A DNA stretch of 47,123 nt. It comes from an uncultured Clostridia bacterium (GTDB lineage: Bacteria; Bacillota; Clostridia; Oscillospirales; Acutalibacteraceae). Shown piece by piece: positions 1 to 8,471 of the stretch. Both the position numbers and the translations under genes were made by a program. A model generated the notes under the pieces. It had not been told where the DNA came from, ran no database searches, and saw only the letters and a program-made list of their open reading frames with translations. The stretch spans positions 1 through 47,123 of the forward strand of contig CANQEU010000012.1 of the NCBI GenBank assembly GCA_947595635.1, in the 5' to 3' direction. Each line of letters begins with the position of its first letter. Positions within the stretch are counted from its first letter, which is position 1.

Positions 1-74
1 TTGCCTTTATTATATCGCAAATTTGTAAACCATGTCCTTGCACTTTATGTAAACTATGTTACTGCACTATACAC
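1..74 (-). mobile_element. Possible end of an IS21-like insertion sequence (partial)
   Basis: Two 20-nt units, at 25-44 and 49-68, repeat with a 24-nt period and match at 16 of 20 positions (both begin GTAAAC and end TGCACT). Read on the minus strand the block begins TGTATAGTGCAG at 74. Multiple short terminal repeats and a TGT start are typical of IS21-family ends. On that reading the element body and its transposase would lie left of the window, so no transposase is visible and the call rests on repeat structure alone. It could instead be a tandem operator. Confidence 0.35.
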
Positions 75-120
75 CCCCGTAAATCCCCCGCCTGCTCGCT
101 AAAAAATAAAATCTTAAGCA
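74..120 (-). repeat. Dispersed intergenic repeat, left copy
   Basis: On the minus strand a T-rich box (120-101) is followed by GAGCAGG, a G5 run, TTTAC and another G5 run. The 20-nt box recurs exactly at 43486-43505 on plus. The G-rich part recurs in near-identical form at 43322-43348. No coding potential is seen. It lies directly beside the possible insertion-sequence end. Confidence 0.6.
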
Positions 121-130
121 TCGGCAAAGA

Positions 131-171
131 AAAAGCCCGTGCCGCGCCGATAAGTGCGAGCAAGGGCTTTT
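131..171 (-). terminator. Terminator of the trp operon
   Basis: An imperfect stem pairs AAAAGCCC (132-138 region) with GGGCTTTT (164-171 region), with T runs on both sides, so it could stop transcription from either strand. It sits about 57 nt beyond the trpA stop codon, where the operon should end. Confidence 0.7.
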
Positions 172-227
172 TTAATTTACCGCATAAATTTTCCTTAAAT
201 CAACGCAATACAAAATAAGCCTTAATA

Positions 228-1007
228 TTACAAATCCCTTATTGCGTCCTTCATTTCCTTGACAAACGCCCTAACAGGCTCAACGCAATCCTTTCCGTAT
301 TGCGCGCAGAGCTTTACTATGGCGCTGCCGACTATTACTCCGTCCGCGTGCATTGCCATTTTGCGCGCCGTTTCAGGATTGGATATACCAAAGCCTATCG
401 CGGTCGGTATTGAGCTTACCTCTCTGACATTTCTTATCATCGCGCCTATATCCGTCTTTATTTCGCTTCTTACGCCTGTAACGCCCATTGAAGACACGCA
501 ATACAAAAAGCCCTGAGCCTCGGCGGCGATGGTTTTTATTCTTTCCTCAGATGTCGGCGCTATTAAAGAAATAAGGTCTACTCCGTGCTTTTTACAATAC
601 GGCAGAAGCTCGTCTTTTTCCTCATACGGAATATCCGGCACTATAACCGCATCGATTCCGAGCTTTTCACATTGTGAAAGAAATTTCTCACAGCCGTAAA
701 CATATATGGGGTTTATGTAGGTCATAAATGCCAAAGGGAGAGATTTAAGCTGCGCTCTTACCTGAGCGACCATATCAAAAATCCTGTCGGTAGTCGTTCC
801 CGATGACAAAGCCCTTTCATCCGCCTGCTGGATAACTATTCCCTCTGCAACGGGGTCCGAAAACGGTATGCCTATCTCTATCAGATCCGCTCCGCTCTCC
901 GCCATCGCAATTATAAGCTTTTTCGTTGTTTCAAGATCCGGATCGCCTGCCGTTACAAACGGAATAAACGCCTTACCGTCTTTAAATGCCTGTGCCGTTT
1001 TACTCAT
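228..1007 (-). CDS. trpA: Tryptophan synthase alpha subunit
   Basis: The alpha subunit cleaves indole-3-glycerol phosphate to indole and glyceraldehyde 3-phosphate; indole passes to the beta subunit. The 259-residue length is normal for this TIM-barrel family. [11 protein letters not shown] (near residues 14-24) and [10 protein letters not shown] (43-52) are hallmark segments, and Glu44 matches catalytic Glu49 of the Salmonella enzyme. The next catalytic position, Asp60 in Salmonella (ADGP), is here Glu55 in AEGI. An ATG at 1034 is in frame, but the ATG at 1007 has AGGAG 9 nt upstream and gives the usual N-terminus, so it is preferred. The gene overlaps the end of trpB by 8 nt, which implies translational coupling. 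It is the last gene of the trp operon. Confidence 0.96.
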   Translation of the reverse strand: MSKTAQAFKDGKAFIPFVTAGDPDLETTKKLIIAMAESGADLIEIGIPFSDPVAEGIVIQQADERALSSGTTTDRIFDMVAQVRAQLKSLPLAFMTYINPIYVYGCEKFLSQCEKLGIDAVIVPDIPYEEKDELLPYCKKHGVDLISLIAPTSEERIKTIAAEAQGFLYCVSSMGVTGVRSEIKTDIGAMIRNVREVSSIPTAIGFGISNPETARKMAMHADGVIVGSAIVKLCAQYGKDCVEPVRAFVKEMKDAIRDL

Positions 1008-2184
1008 ATATCTCAACTCCTCTGTATCTTGCAATTGCCGCGACGTCCTTGTCGCCTCTGCCGGAAAGATTAATTACTATTATCTTATCCTTGTCCATAG
1101 TCGGAGCTATCCTCATAGCGTGCGCAACCGCATGCGCACTCTCAATGGCAGGTATTATACCCTCTGTCCTTGAAAGATATTCAAAGGCATTTACCGCCTC
1201 GTCATCTGTCACCGGAACATACTGCGCCCTGCCTGTGTCGTGCAGGTTTGCGTGTTCGGGGCCTATGCCGGGATAGTCAAGCCCTGCCGAAATAGAATAA
1301 ACCGGCGCTATCTGTCCGTATTCATCCTGACAAAAATACGACTTCATTCCGTGGAATACGCCGAGAGTTCCGTTTGCAACGGTGGCGGCATTTTTGGGGT
1401 TGTCAACGCCAAGGCCTGCTGCCTCACAGCCTATCAGCGCAACTGATTTATCCGGAATAAACTCATAAAACGCGCCCATTGCGTTGCTGCCTCCTCCAAC
1501 GCATGCAAGCACCGCGTCCGGCAGTCTGCCCTCTTTTTCCATAAGCTGCGACTTTATCTCTTTGCCTATAACGCTTTGAAAATCACGCACTATGGTCGGG
1601 AACGGATGAGGCCCCATAACCGAGCCAAGGACATAGTGAGTATCGTTTACCCGTCTTGTCCATTCACGCAGTGTTTCGTTCACCGCGTCCTTTAGAGTCT
1701 GAGTTCCGCTTGTTACAGCATGCACCTTTGCGCCGAGCAGCTCCATTCTGAACACATTAAGAGCCTGACGGTCGGTGTCCTCCTTGCCCATATATATTTC
1801 GCATTCCATACCCATAAGAGCCGCGACCGTCGCCGTTGCAACGCCGTGCTGACCAGCGCCGGTTTCAGCAATTACCCTTGTCTTGCCCATTCTCTTTGCA
1901 AGCAGCACCTGTCCTATAACATTATTCAGCTTATGCGACCCGGTGTGGTTAAGATCCTCTCTTTTAAGATATATCTTTGCGCCGCCAAGCTCCTTGGTCA
2001 TCTTTTCGGCATAATAAAGCAATGACGGACGCCCTGCATATTCCTTAAGCAGAGTTTCGTACTCGGCTATAAATTCGGGATCGTCTTTATATTTGTTGTA
2101 AGCTTGTTCAAGCTCGTTTACGGCATTCATCAGCGTTTCAGGAACAAACTGTCCGCCGTGGATGCCAAATCTGCCCTTTGACAT
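1000..2184 (-). CDS. trpB: Tryptophan synthase beta subunit
   Basis: This PLP enzyme condenses indole with serine to give tryptophan and works as an alpha2-beta2 complex with TrpA. The 394-residue length fits the family. HTGSHKLNN carries the PLP-binding lysine (Lys85), and GGGSNAMG is the phosphate-binding glycine loop. It is the TrpB1 type that partners TrpA, since it begins with the [11 protein letters not shown] segment. The start ATG abuts the trpF stop codon with no spacer, and its stop lies inside the trpA start region. No missing catalytic residue was seen. Confidence 0.97.
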   Translation of the reverse strand: MSKGRFGIHGGQFVPETLMNAVNELEQAYNKYKDDPEFIAEYETLLKEYAGRPSLLYYAEKMTKELGGAKIYLKREDLNHTGSHKLNNVIGQVLLAKRMGKTRVIAETGAGQHGVATATVAALMGMECEIYMGKEDTDRQALNVFRMELLGAKVHAVTSGTQTLKDAVNETLREWTRRVNDTHYVLGSVMGPHPFPTIVRDFQSVIGKEIKSQLMEKEGRLPDAVLACVGGGSNAMGAFYEFIPDKSVALIGCEAAGLGVDNPKNAATVANGTLGVFHGMKSYFCQDEYGQIAPVYSISAGLDYPGIGPEHANLHDTGRAQYVPVTDDEAVNAFEYLSRTEGIIPAIESAHAVAHAMRIAPTMDKDKIIVINLSGRGDKDVAAIARYRGVEIYE

Positions 2185-2799
2185 TTATGCTTCACTCCTA
2201 ATCAGTTTAATTATCTGCTCTATTTTTTCTCGGCTTTTAAATCCGTTTTCTTCAACTCCGCTGCTTATATCAAGCGCAAACGGCTTTACCGTTTTTTCCG
2301 CTTTTTTAACATTGCTTATGTCAAGTCCGCCGGCAAGGAAAAACGGCTTTTCAAGCGGAGGTATCAGCTCCCAGCAAAAGGTTTTGCCGGTTCCGCCGTA
2401 TTGCTCCTTTTTATACGCGTCAAGCAGAAGATAGTCGCACGGGAGTTTTTGCGCCTTGAGTATTTGTTCGCCTGAAATAACACGGACAGCCTTAATTATC
2501 GGCACGCCGGTTTTGCCCTTTACATACCTTATATAGTCCTCGTCCTCGTCGCCGTGAAGCTGAATAATATCCGTTATTCCCCGCCTTACAGCCTCGCACA
2601 CTATGTCTTTGTCCTCGTTGACGTACACTCCTACCGCCTTTATACGGCTGTCAAGTTTGTTTTTAAGCTTTTTCGCCAGGTCATAGTTTATATATCTTTT
2701 TGTGTTCGCGAACACAAAGCCTATATAATCGGGCAGGGCGGAGTTGACAAAGTCAATATCACATTCACGCTTCAAGCCGCATATCTTTATTTTGCACAT
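2185..2799 (-). CDS. trpF: Phosphoribosylanthranilate isomerase
   Basis: TrpF isomerises N-(5-phosphoribosyl)anthranilate to CdRP, the third step from chorismate to tryptophan. The 204 residues begin with KICGLKR, which holds the catalytic cysteine of the family. The FVFANTKRY segment follows, and near the C-terminus AGGLDISNV is the phosphate-binding region of this TIM barrel. A GGTGAG site lies 5 nt before the ATG. The gene starts 13 nt inside the end of trpC and stops exactly where trpB begins. trpC and trpF are separate genes here, not fused as in enteric bacteria. Confidence 0.95.
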   Translation of the reverse strand: MCKIKICGLKRECDIDFVNSALPDYIGFVFANTKRYINYDLAKKLKNKLDSRIKAVGVYVNEDKDIVCEAVRRGITDIIQLHGDEDEDYIRYVKGKTGVPIIKAVRVISGEQILKAQKLPCDYLLLDAYKKEQYGGTGKTFCWELIPPLEKPFFLAGGLDISNVKKAEKTVKPFALDISSGVEENGFKSREKIEQIIKLIRSEA

Positions 2800-3584
2800 T
2801 CAAGCTCACCGCCGTTCAGCTCTTTTAAAGCAGCGCTCTTGTCTTTGGCTCTCATAAGCGTTTCTCCTATCAGCACCGCGTCAACTTTGTTTTCCTTTAA
2901 AACCTCTATATCCTGCGGCGTTTTTATTCCGCTTTCAGCGACGAAAACACAATCGTCGGGTACGAGCCTTCTCAAATTGACGCAGTTATTTATATCAACC
3001 GTAAAATCCTTAAGGTTTCTGTTATTAACGCCGATTATATCAGCGCCTGCATTAAGCGCGGTTTCAAGCTCTTCCTCGCTGTGCGCCTCCGTAAGGGCGG
3101 AAATTCCGAGACTGCGGCATATTTCCAAATACCGCTTTATAGTATCGCCGTCAAGCAGAGAGCATATCAGCAGCACTGCCGACGCGCCCAAAAGCTTTGC
3201 CGTGTATATTTGATGCTCGTCAACCGTAAAGTCCTTTCTGATTACCGGCAGGCTCACTCTTTGTGATATTTCCTTAAGATAATCGTCGCTGCCCTTAAAA
3301 TAGTATGGCTCTGTCAAGACTGATATTGCGCCGGCTCCCGCCCTTTCGTAATCGGACGCTATTTCAAGGTACGGAAAGCTTTCGGCTATAACGCCCTTTG
3401 AGGGCGACGCTTTTTTTACCTCGCAAATATAAGTAAGCTCGCCTGACTTCAGCGCTTTAAAAAACGGGAAGCCCGTATCGCTTTTAAGCGACTCGGCTGC
3501 TTTTCTTGCCTTATCTGTGCTTAAAAGCCGCTTTTCCTCTTCAATCCGCACCCTCGTTCTTGCGGCTATTTCGTCAAGTATCAT
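2787..3584 (-). CDS. trpC: Indole-3-glycerol phosphate synthase
   Basis: TrpC closes the ring of CdRP, with loss of CO2 and water, to make indole-3-glycerol phosphate, the substrate of TrpA. The 265 residues show the family blocks in order: EVKKASPSKG (catalytic lysine region, about residues 55-64), VIRKDF (lysine of the active site), and GVNNRNLKDF, then VAESGI. It lies between trpD (15-nt gap) and trpF (13-nt overlap). AGGTGA upstream of the ATG serves as ribosome-binding site. Confidence 0.96.
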   Translation of the reverse strand: MILDEIAARTRVRIEEEKRLLSTDKARKAAESLKSDTGFPFFKALKSGELTYICEVKKASPSKGVIAESFPYLEIASDYERAGAGAISVLTEPYYFKGSDDYLKEISQRVSLPVIRKDFTVDEHQIYTAKLLGASAVLLICSLLDGDTIKRYLEICRSLGISALTEAHSEEELETALNAGADIIGVNNRNLKDFTVDINNCVNLRRLVPDDCVFVAESGIKTPQDIEVLKENKVDAVLIGETLMRAKDKSAALKELNGGELECAK

Positions 3585-3598
3585 TAAATCACCTTGTT

Positions 3599-4609
3599 TC
3601 AGAATTTATTTGTCGCCTCAACAAGCTTTTCAAGCTTCGCCTTCGCGCTTCCGTTATCTATAGTTTTGCGCGCAAGCTCTATTCCGCCGCCTATGGAATC
3701 CGCCTTTCCCGAAAGATAAAGCACAACGCCGGCATTAAGCAAAACAACATCACGCTTTGCTCCCTTTTCTCCGCTTAATACACGTCTTGCTATTTCGGCG
3801 TTTTCATCGGCGTTTCCGCCAACAAGCTCGGCGGCGCTGCAAAGCTCAAATCCGTATTCGGTCGGGTCTATCACCATATCGGTAAGAACGTCTCCGTTTA
3901 TTTCACAGGCGACCGTCTTATCCGTCAGCGTTATCTCGTCAAGGCCGTCAAGTCCGTAAATGACCATTCCTCTTTTTACGCCGAGATTTTTAAGAACCTC
4001 GGCAATAGGTCTTACAAGCTCTCTTGAGAAAACGCCGATAAGATTTATTTCTGCGTTTGCCGGACTTGCAAGAGGCCCCAAAATATTAAACACCGTTCTT
4101 GTTCCTATTTCACGTCTTACAGGCGCCGCATATTTCATTGACGCATGGTAAACCGGCGCAAACATAAAGCACATTCCGCAGGATTTTAACACCTGTGCGT
4201 TTTGCTCCGGCGCCAAATCTATTTTTACGCCGAGCGATTCAAGAACGTCCGCAGCACCGCATTTGCTTGAAACGCTGCGGTTTCCGTGCTTTGCAACCGG
4301 CATTCCCGCGCCCGAAACGACAAAGCCGCTGACTGTTGAAATATTAAATGTATTTGCGCAGTCCCCTCCTGTTCCGACTATCTCTGCAACAGGAAAGTCG
4401 TGAATAAGCTTTTGTCCCTTTTCGCGCATAACCGTCGCGCAGGCGCTTATTTCGGTCGGGGTTTCTCCCTTAATTCTAAGCGCTGTAAGGAACGCCGAGA
4501 TCTGCGCGTTTGTCGCGTCTCCCGACATAATCTCATTCATTACTGCCTTTGTTGTTTCAAAATCGAGATTTGAGCCTTCAATAAGCTTTTCAATTGCTTC
4601 TTTAATCAT
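3599..4609 (-). CDS. trpD: Anthranilate phosphoribosyltransferase
   Basis: TrpD transfers the phosphoribosyl group of PRPP to anthranilate, the second committed step. Its 336 residues match the stand-alone enzyme; there is no fused glutamine amidotransferase, which is encoded by the separate trpG. The PRPP loop GTGGDCANTFNIST is plain near residue 80, followed by KHGNRSVSSKCGAADVLE. GGGAG lies 6 nt before the ATG. The 112-nt gap to trpG is the longest inside the operon; I see no promoter or terminator there that I would defend. Confidence 0.96.
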   Translation of the reverse strand: MIKEAIEKLIEGSNLDFETTKAVMNEIMSGDATNAQISAFLTALRIKGETPTEISACATVMREKGQKLIHDFPVAEIVGTGGDCANTFNISTVSGFVVSGAGMPVAKHGNRSVSSKCGAADVLESLGVKIDLAPEQNAQVLKSCGMCFMFAPVYHASMKYAAPVRREIGTRTVFNILGPLASPANAEINLIGVFSRELVRPIAEVLKNLGVKRGMVIYGLDGLDEITLTDKTVACEINGDVLTDMVIDPTEYGFELCSAAELVGGNADENAEIARRVLSGEKGAKRDVVLLNAGVVLYLSGKADSIGGGIELARKTIDNGSAKAKLEKLVEATNKF

Positions 4610-4721
4610 TTTGATCTCCCTTTCTTAGCTTTGATATTTAATAACGGAGCAGCTTGGCATCAAGCATTCTTGCATTAAGTCCGCTATGATTGCCGCCGTC
4701 TCCTAAAATTTGCGATATAAT

Positions 4722-5288
4722 TTATATGGATAAAAAGTTTTTCATAATTGTAAGTCCGCTGTCGGTAAGAATTGACTCGGGGTGGAACTGCAAGCCGAAA
4801 ATATCAAGGCTTTTGTGAGCCACCGCCATAATTTCCCCGTTATCGTCGGCAGAGATTATATTAAGACAATTTGGTATAAAATCACGGTCGGCAATAAGCG
4901 AATGGTATCTTGCCACGATTTCACGCTCCTTCATTCCACGGAAAATCCTGCACTGCGTATCAATAGTAACGACGCTCGATTTACCGTGCATAAGCTCTCT
5001 TGCGTGAGATATTTTTCCGCCTAATGCCTCGCATATCGCCTGATGTCCAAGGCAAACGCCAAGCATCGGGTATTTTTCGCCAAGCCGCTTTACTACCTCC
5101 TCGCACACGCCTGCGTTCGACGGCCTCCCGGGGCCCGGAGAAAGGATTATGTGGCTCGGATTCAGCCTGTCTATTTCATCTACACTCAGCTCATCGTTCC
5201 TTATGACCTTAATATCGCTGTTTATACTGCCGGCAAGCTGATACAGATTATAAGAAAAGCTGTCGTAATTATCAATTAACAATATCAT
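4722..5288 (-). CDS. trpG: Anthranilate synthase component II (glutamine amidotransferase)
   Basis: TrpG frees ammonia from glutamine for TrpE, and some family members also serve para-aminobenzoate synthase. The class I amidotransferase triad is visible: the cysteine in GVCLGHQAI, and the histidine and glutamate in FHPES near the C-terminus. LIDNYDSFSYNL at the N-terminus and SPGPGRPSNAG are standard. The 188-residue length is normal. GGAGG lies 7 nt upstream of the ATG, and the gap from trpE is 12 nt. Its place between trpE and trpD makes the tryptophan role the primary one. Confidence 0.95.
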   Translation of the reverse strand: MILLIDNYDSFSYNLYQLAGSINSDIKVIRNDELSVDEIDRLNPSHIILSPGPGRPSNAGVCEEVVKRLGEKYPMLGVCLGHQAICEALGGKISHARELMHGKSSVVTIDTQCRIFRGMKEREIVARYHSLIADRDFIPNCLNIISADDNGEIMAVAHKSLDIFGLQFHPESILTDSGLTIMKNFLSI

Positions 5289-5300
5289 TTTGCCGCCTCC

Positions 5301-6761
5301 TTAATACATCTGAACTTCAGGCGCCGACTTGATCGCGTCTATTACCGCCTTAGCCTTGTTCGCCGTTTCATAATATTCGTTCATCGGCACACTGTCGGCT
5401 ACTATTCCGGCTCCTGCCTGAACATACACCTTATCGCCGCTTTTTACAGCCATTCTTATAGCTATGCAGACATCGGTATTGCCGCTGAAATCCACATATC
5501 CTATAGCTCCGCCGTATATATTTCTCGGTTCCGGCTCAAGCTCCTCGATAATCTCCGCCGCCCTTATCTTCGGCGCGCCTGAAAGCGTGCCGGCAGGCAG
5601 AAGCGACTGAATTGCGTCAAAGGCGTCCTTGTTCTCCCTTATATCAGCCTCTACCTCGGAGCATATGTGCATTATCCTGGAATAGCGGTTGACCTGCTTG
5701 TATTTTGTGACCTCTACGCTGCCTATCTTTGCAATTCTGCCTATGTCGTTTCTGCCAAGGTCAACGAGCATATTATGCTCGGCAAGCTCTTTCTCGTCTG
5801 ACAAAAGCTCAGATTCCAGCATATCGTCCTCTTTTTCGTTCTTGCCTCTCGGCCTTGAACCTGCAATTGGGAATGTTGAAAGTCTGCCGTCTTTAAGTCT
5901 TACGAGCGTTTCAGGAGATGAGCACATAATCTCTTTTCCTCCGATAGACATAAACACCATATAAGGCGAGGGGTTCGTTGTGCGCAGAACGCGGTAAGCG
6001 TCAAGCAGACCTGCGCTGTAGTTTGCCTCAAAGCGGCGAGATACAACGCACTGAAATATGTCGCCGTCGTATATATATTTTTTTGTTTTTTCTACCATTT
6101 CACAAAAGCTTTCCTCAGAAAAATTGCAGCTGAACTCAACATTTTTCTGGATTTTGTTTTTTTCAATCGGAGAATGGTCCGTTATTATGTCAATTATCTT
6201 CTGTATGTCGTTGAGCGCCTTTTCGTATTGATTGTAAAGGTCGTTAGTCTTCATATTCACTATGATAACGATTTTCTGGGTCAAATGGTCGTAGGCTATC
6301 ACCTTATCAGCCAAAAGCAGGTCAAAATCGTTAAATTCGCCGCTTTTAAGCTTGAGCACCGGCTCTGCGTATCCGAGCATATTATATCCGAAATATCCTA
6401 CAAGTCCGCCTGTAAACGGCGGTATTCCGCTTATTTTAGGCGTTTTGTAGTTTTTCATATATTTTCTCAACACCTCAAACGGCCGGTCGCTTTTATATTC
6501 CGCGCTGCCTTCGCCCTCAACAGTCACAACACCGTTTTTACAATATATTCTCGCCTTTGGGTCAAAGCCCAAAAAAGAATACCGTCCCCATTTTTCGCCG
6601 CCGTCTATGCTTTCAAGCAAAAAATAGTCCTGCTTGTATTTTGCAATTCTTCGTAAAAGCGTTATTGGGGTTATTAAATCGGCGTATATCTCCTTACATA
6701 TAGGAACAACGTCATAATCCTCAGCATAAGCTTTTACCGTTTCAAAATCCGGCTTTATCAT
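5301..6761 (-). CDS. trpE: Anthranilate synthase component I
   Basis: TrpE makes anthranilate from chorismate using ammonia from TrpG. With the ATG at 6761 it is 486 residues, a usual length. An earlier in-frame start at 6848 would lie inside the T-box terminator stem and is rejected. The N-terminal LLES motif (in FLLESIDGG) is the tryptophan-binding site for feedback inhibition in characterised TrpE proteins, so allosteric control is likely. The chorismate-binding C-terminal half shows PIAGSRPRG, DLGRNDIGR and PAGTLSGAPK. It is the first gene of the operon and the T-box leader precedes it. Confidence 0.96.
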   Translation of the reverse strand: MIKPDFETVKAYAEDYDVVPICKEIYADLITPITLLRRIAKYKQDYFLLESIDGGEKWGRYSFLGFDPKARIYCKNGVVTVEGEGSAEYKSDRPFEVLRKYMKNYKTPKISGIPPFTGGLVGYFGYNMLGYAEPVLKLKSGEFNDFDLLLADKVIAYDHLTQKIVIIVNMKTNDLYNQYEKALNDIQKIIDIITDHSPIEKNKIQKNVEFSCNFSEESFCEMVEKTKKYIYDGDIFQCVVSRRFEANYSAGLLDAYRVLRTTNPSPYMVFMSIGGKEIMCSSPETLVRLKDGRLSTFPIAGSRPRGKNEKEDDMLESELLSDEKELAEHNMLVDLGRNDIGRIAKIGSVEVTKYKQVNRYSRIMHICSEVEADIRENKDAFDAIQSLLPAGTLSGAPKIRAAEIIEELEPEPRNIYGGAIGYVDFSGNTDVCIAIRMAVKSGDKVYVQAGAGIVADSVPMNEYYETANKAKAVIDAIKSAPEVQMY

Positions 6762-6790
6762 ATCGGCACATCCCTTCATTAAAATCAAAA

Positions 6791-6828
6791 AAGACTTTTG
6801 CCCCCTAAAACTAAGGGACAAAAGTCTT
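6791..6828 (-). terminator. Attenuator terminator of the T-box leader
   Basis: AAGACTTTTG pairs with CAAAAGTCTT, with an inner CCCCCT/AGGGA stem; a T run follows on the minus strand. It lies just downstream of the T-box sequence and 30 nt before the trpE start, so formation of the antiterminator would prevent it. Confidence 0.9.
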
Positions 6829-7063
6829 GAACACTTCTGCGGTACCACCCAAATTGACGGCGTAGCCGTCCTCTCATCCGTGCAATCACACGAGCCTTTT
6901 TATAACGGAAAAGGTTTAATCCGTCGGCGCATACTCGGCAAGCCTTTGGCGCCGCCCTCACAAGCCCATTCAAAGCCATGCTGCTGTCTGCTTGCACCAA
7001 CCGCAGACTCTCTGAAAACAAGCGTTGACTCCTACTCACTCTTGCTCTTCGGTTTTTCATATC
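6791..7063 (-). promoter_or_regulatory. T-box leader sensing tRNA-Trp, upstream of trpE
   Basis: A T-box riboswitch pairs with a specific tRNA and allows read-through when that tRNA is uncharged. The 14-nt T-box is at 6851-6838 (TGGGTGGTACCGCA). Stem I shows AGAGAG and GGTTGGTG apical motifs near 7012-6995. Folding by eye, GCAAG (7043-7039 region) pairs with CUUGU (6964-6960) below the specifier loop, and GGAGUC pairs with GGCUUU above it. This places UGG at 6968-6966, followed by a purine, in the specifier position, which is the tryptophan codon. The leader ends in the terminator at 6791-6828. The gene context supports tRNA-Trp as ligand. Confidence 0.93.
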
Positions 7064-7069
7064 GTTTAT

Positions 7070-7098
7070 ATTATATGTCTGAAAAATAAAAAAGTCAA
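7070..7098 (-). promoter_or_regulatory. Promoter of the trp operon
   Basis: TTGACT at 7098-7093, a 17-nt spacer and TATAAT at 7075-7070 on the minus strand form a near-consensus sigma-A promoter. Transcription would start near 7063, giving a leader of about 300 nt that contains the complete T-box. Confidence 0.85.
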
Positions 7099-7165
7099 TA
7101 CGAAAAATCAAATTTAAGATTTTTTTAATATTTGCCGATTTACAGCAGGTAAAAATATTTTTATT

Positions 7166-8362
7166 TTAAAGCCGCGCAATAAACGGGCTTTTCAAAAAGT
7201 CCTGCCCCATAGCCGTTTTTCCCTCGCAGGCAAGGCCGCGCACATCGGTTGCAAGAATATCTCTTTTAAATATTTCACGTTGGACGCCGCAAAGCCTTTC
7301 GCTGTATTCGCTCGCTTTTGTTATTACAGGCAAATCCACGCTGCGCTTTACGCTTTTTAAAATTTCGGCTCCTCTGTTATTAAGCCCCAGCACACGGATA
7401 TATCCCGGTGTTTGCGACTGCATATCTGAACTTATATTTAAAAGCGCGCAGGCAAACGCCCTGCGAAGTCTCGGCTTTGAATAGCGCTTGCACACTGCGC
7501 CGCTTAACAATTCGTCTAAATCGGCGGAGCTTTCCGCCGCCTGCTTTATTCTGTTTTCAAGTCCTTCGGAAACATCCGGCAGACAGCTCAGTGAGTTTAA
7601 ATCCATCGTCCTGAGCTTATACAAAATAAGATTGTCAAGCAGGCGCGTATCGGCAATATCTCCTGCGGCGTCGGCGGCTTTTATCACATCAAGGCTGCTT
7701 TTGGGGATATAATTTTTTATGTATGAAAAGTTTTTTATGCTGCGGCGTATATCGGACGCTGAGGCAAAGCTCTTATCGACAGACGGACAGTTATGACCGC
7801 AGCCGATTCTTTTTACTGTTTCAGCCTTAAAGTCCGCCTTTTGAAGCCGCATTTCCTTTATGTATTCAACTGCAAGAATATTGTTTGGCGAGGACAGAAC
7901 ATCAGCACATTTTGCTCCGGCGGTATCCATTAACGCTTTCTGCATAACGCCGGCATACGGCGTTGCGCCGTCGTTATATTTTTCAAACGCCGATTTGAAG
8001 CTTTCGGAAATCAGGGCATCGGCGCAGTTTTCCAACAGCGTTATATCTCCGCATTCACTGCCGAAAAAAATACTGTCCGCACAATTGAGCGCCTTTATTA
8101 TCGAGACGCCGCCTCTTGCAAAAACAGGCGCCGCCGCACACGCCCAAACCGCAGGAAGCTCTATCACCAGGTCTGCTCCTGCCGTCACAGCCGCCCTTGC
8201 TCTGTCAAATTTGCTTATAGCCGCGCACTCTCCCCTTTGGACAAAGCTGCCGCTCATCACGGCGGCTATATGAGAAGCTCCGTTTTCCCTTTGCCTTTCT
8301 ATTAAATATTTATGTCCGTTATGAAACGGGTCAAACTCACTTATCACACAGCTTATTTTCAT
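7166..8362 (-). CDS. tmcAL: tRNA(Met) cytidine acetate ligase (YlbM family)
   Basis: TmcAL activates acetate with ATP and makes N4-acetylcytidine at the wobble position of elongator tRNA-Met. The 398 residues open with a nucleotidyltransferase fold: FDPFHNGHKYL carries the HxGH-type ATP-binding motif at residues 14-17. GSFVQRGECA and FDRARAAVTAGADLVIELP follow, which are family blocks. It is transcribed away from ackA, whose product makes acetate and ATP. The promoter is read as TTGCAT-18-TATAAT (8454-8425), overlapping the ackA -10 box. The ATG at 8362 directly starts the conserved N-terminus. Confidence 0.92.
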   Translation of the reverse strand: MKISCVISEFDPFHNGHKYLIERQRENGASHIAAVMSGSFVQRGECAAISKFDRARAAVTAGADLVIELPAVWACAAAPVFARGGVSIIKALNCADSIFFGSECGDITLLENCADALISESFKSAFEKYNDGATPYAGVMQKALMDTAGAKCADVLSSPNNILAVEYIKEMRLQKADFKAETVKRIGCGHNCPSVDKSFASASDIRRSIKNFSYIKNYIPKSSLDVIKAADAAGDIADTRLLDNLILYKLRTMDLNSLSCLPDVSEGLENRIKQAAESSADLDELLSGAVCKRYSKPRLRRAFACALLNISSDMQSQTPGYIRVLGLNNRGAEILKSVKRSVDLPVITKASEYSERLCGVQREIFKRDILATDVRGLACEGKTAMGQDFLKSPFIARL

Positions 8363-8400
8363 ACTGCACCACCAAATTTTACAAAACGTACTTAAAAAGG

Positions 8401-8454
8401 TTGAATTTCACCCTCTTATGTACTATTATATATTAGTATAAAACACATATGCAA
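8401..8454. promoter_or_regulatory. Divergent overlapping promoters of ackA and tmcAL
   Basis: On plus, TTGAAT (8401-8406), 17 nt and TATTAT (8424-8429) would start ackA transcription near 8436. On minus, TTGCAT (8454-8449), 18 nt and TATAAT (8430-8425) would serve tmcAL. The two -10 boxes share five base pairs, so the two polymerases cannot occupy the site together. Confidence 0.7.
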
Positions 8455-8471
8455 CCATTAGGAGGATCAAA

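Noticed and set aside
2554-3213. 219-residue plus-strand frame
   Set aside because: It lies antisense to trpF and trpC, whose domain content is clear, and has no ribosome site or family resemblance.
6976-6978. Alternative UGG specifier in the T-box
   Set aside because: By hand folding it sits within a helix above the specifier loop.
6785-7111. 108-codon minus-strand frame upstream of trpE
   Set aside because: It lies entirely in the T-box leader and its promoter, which explain the sequence fully.
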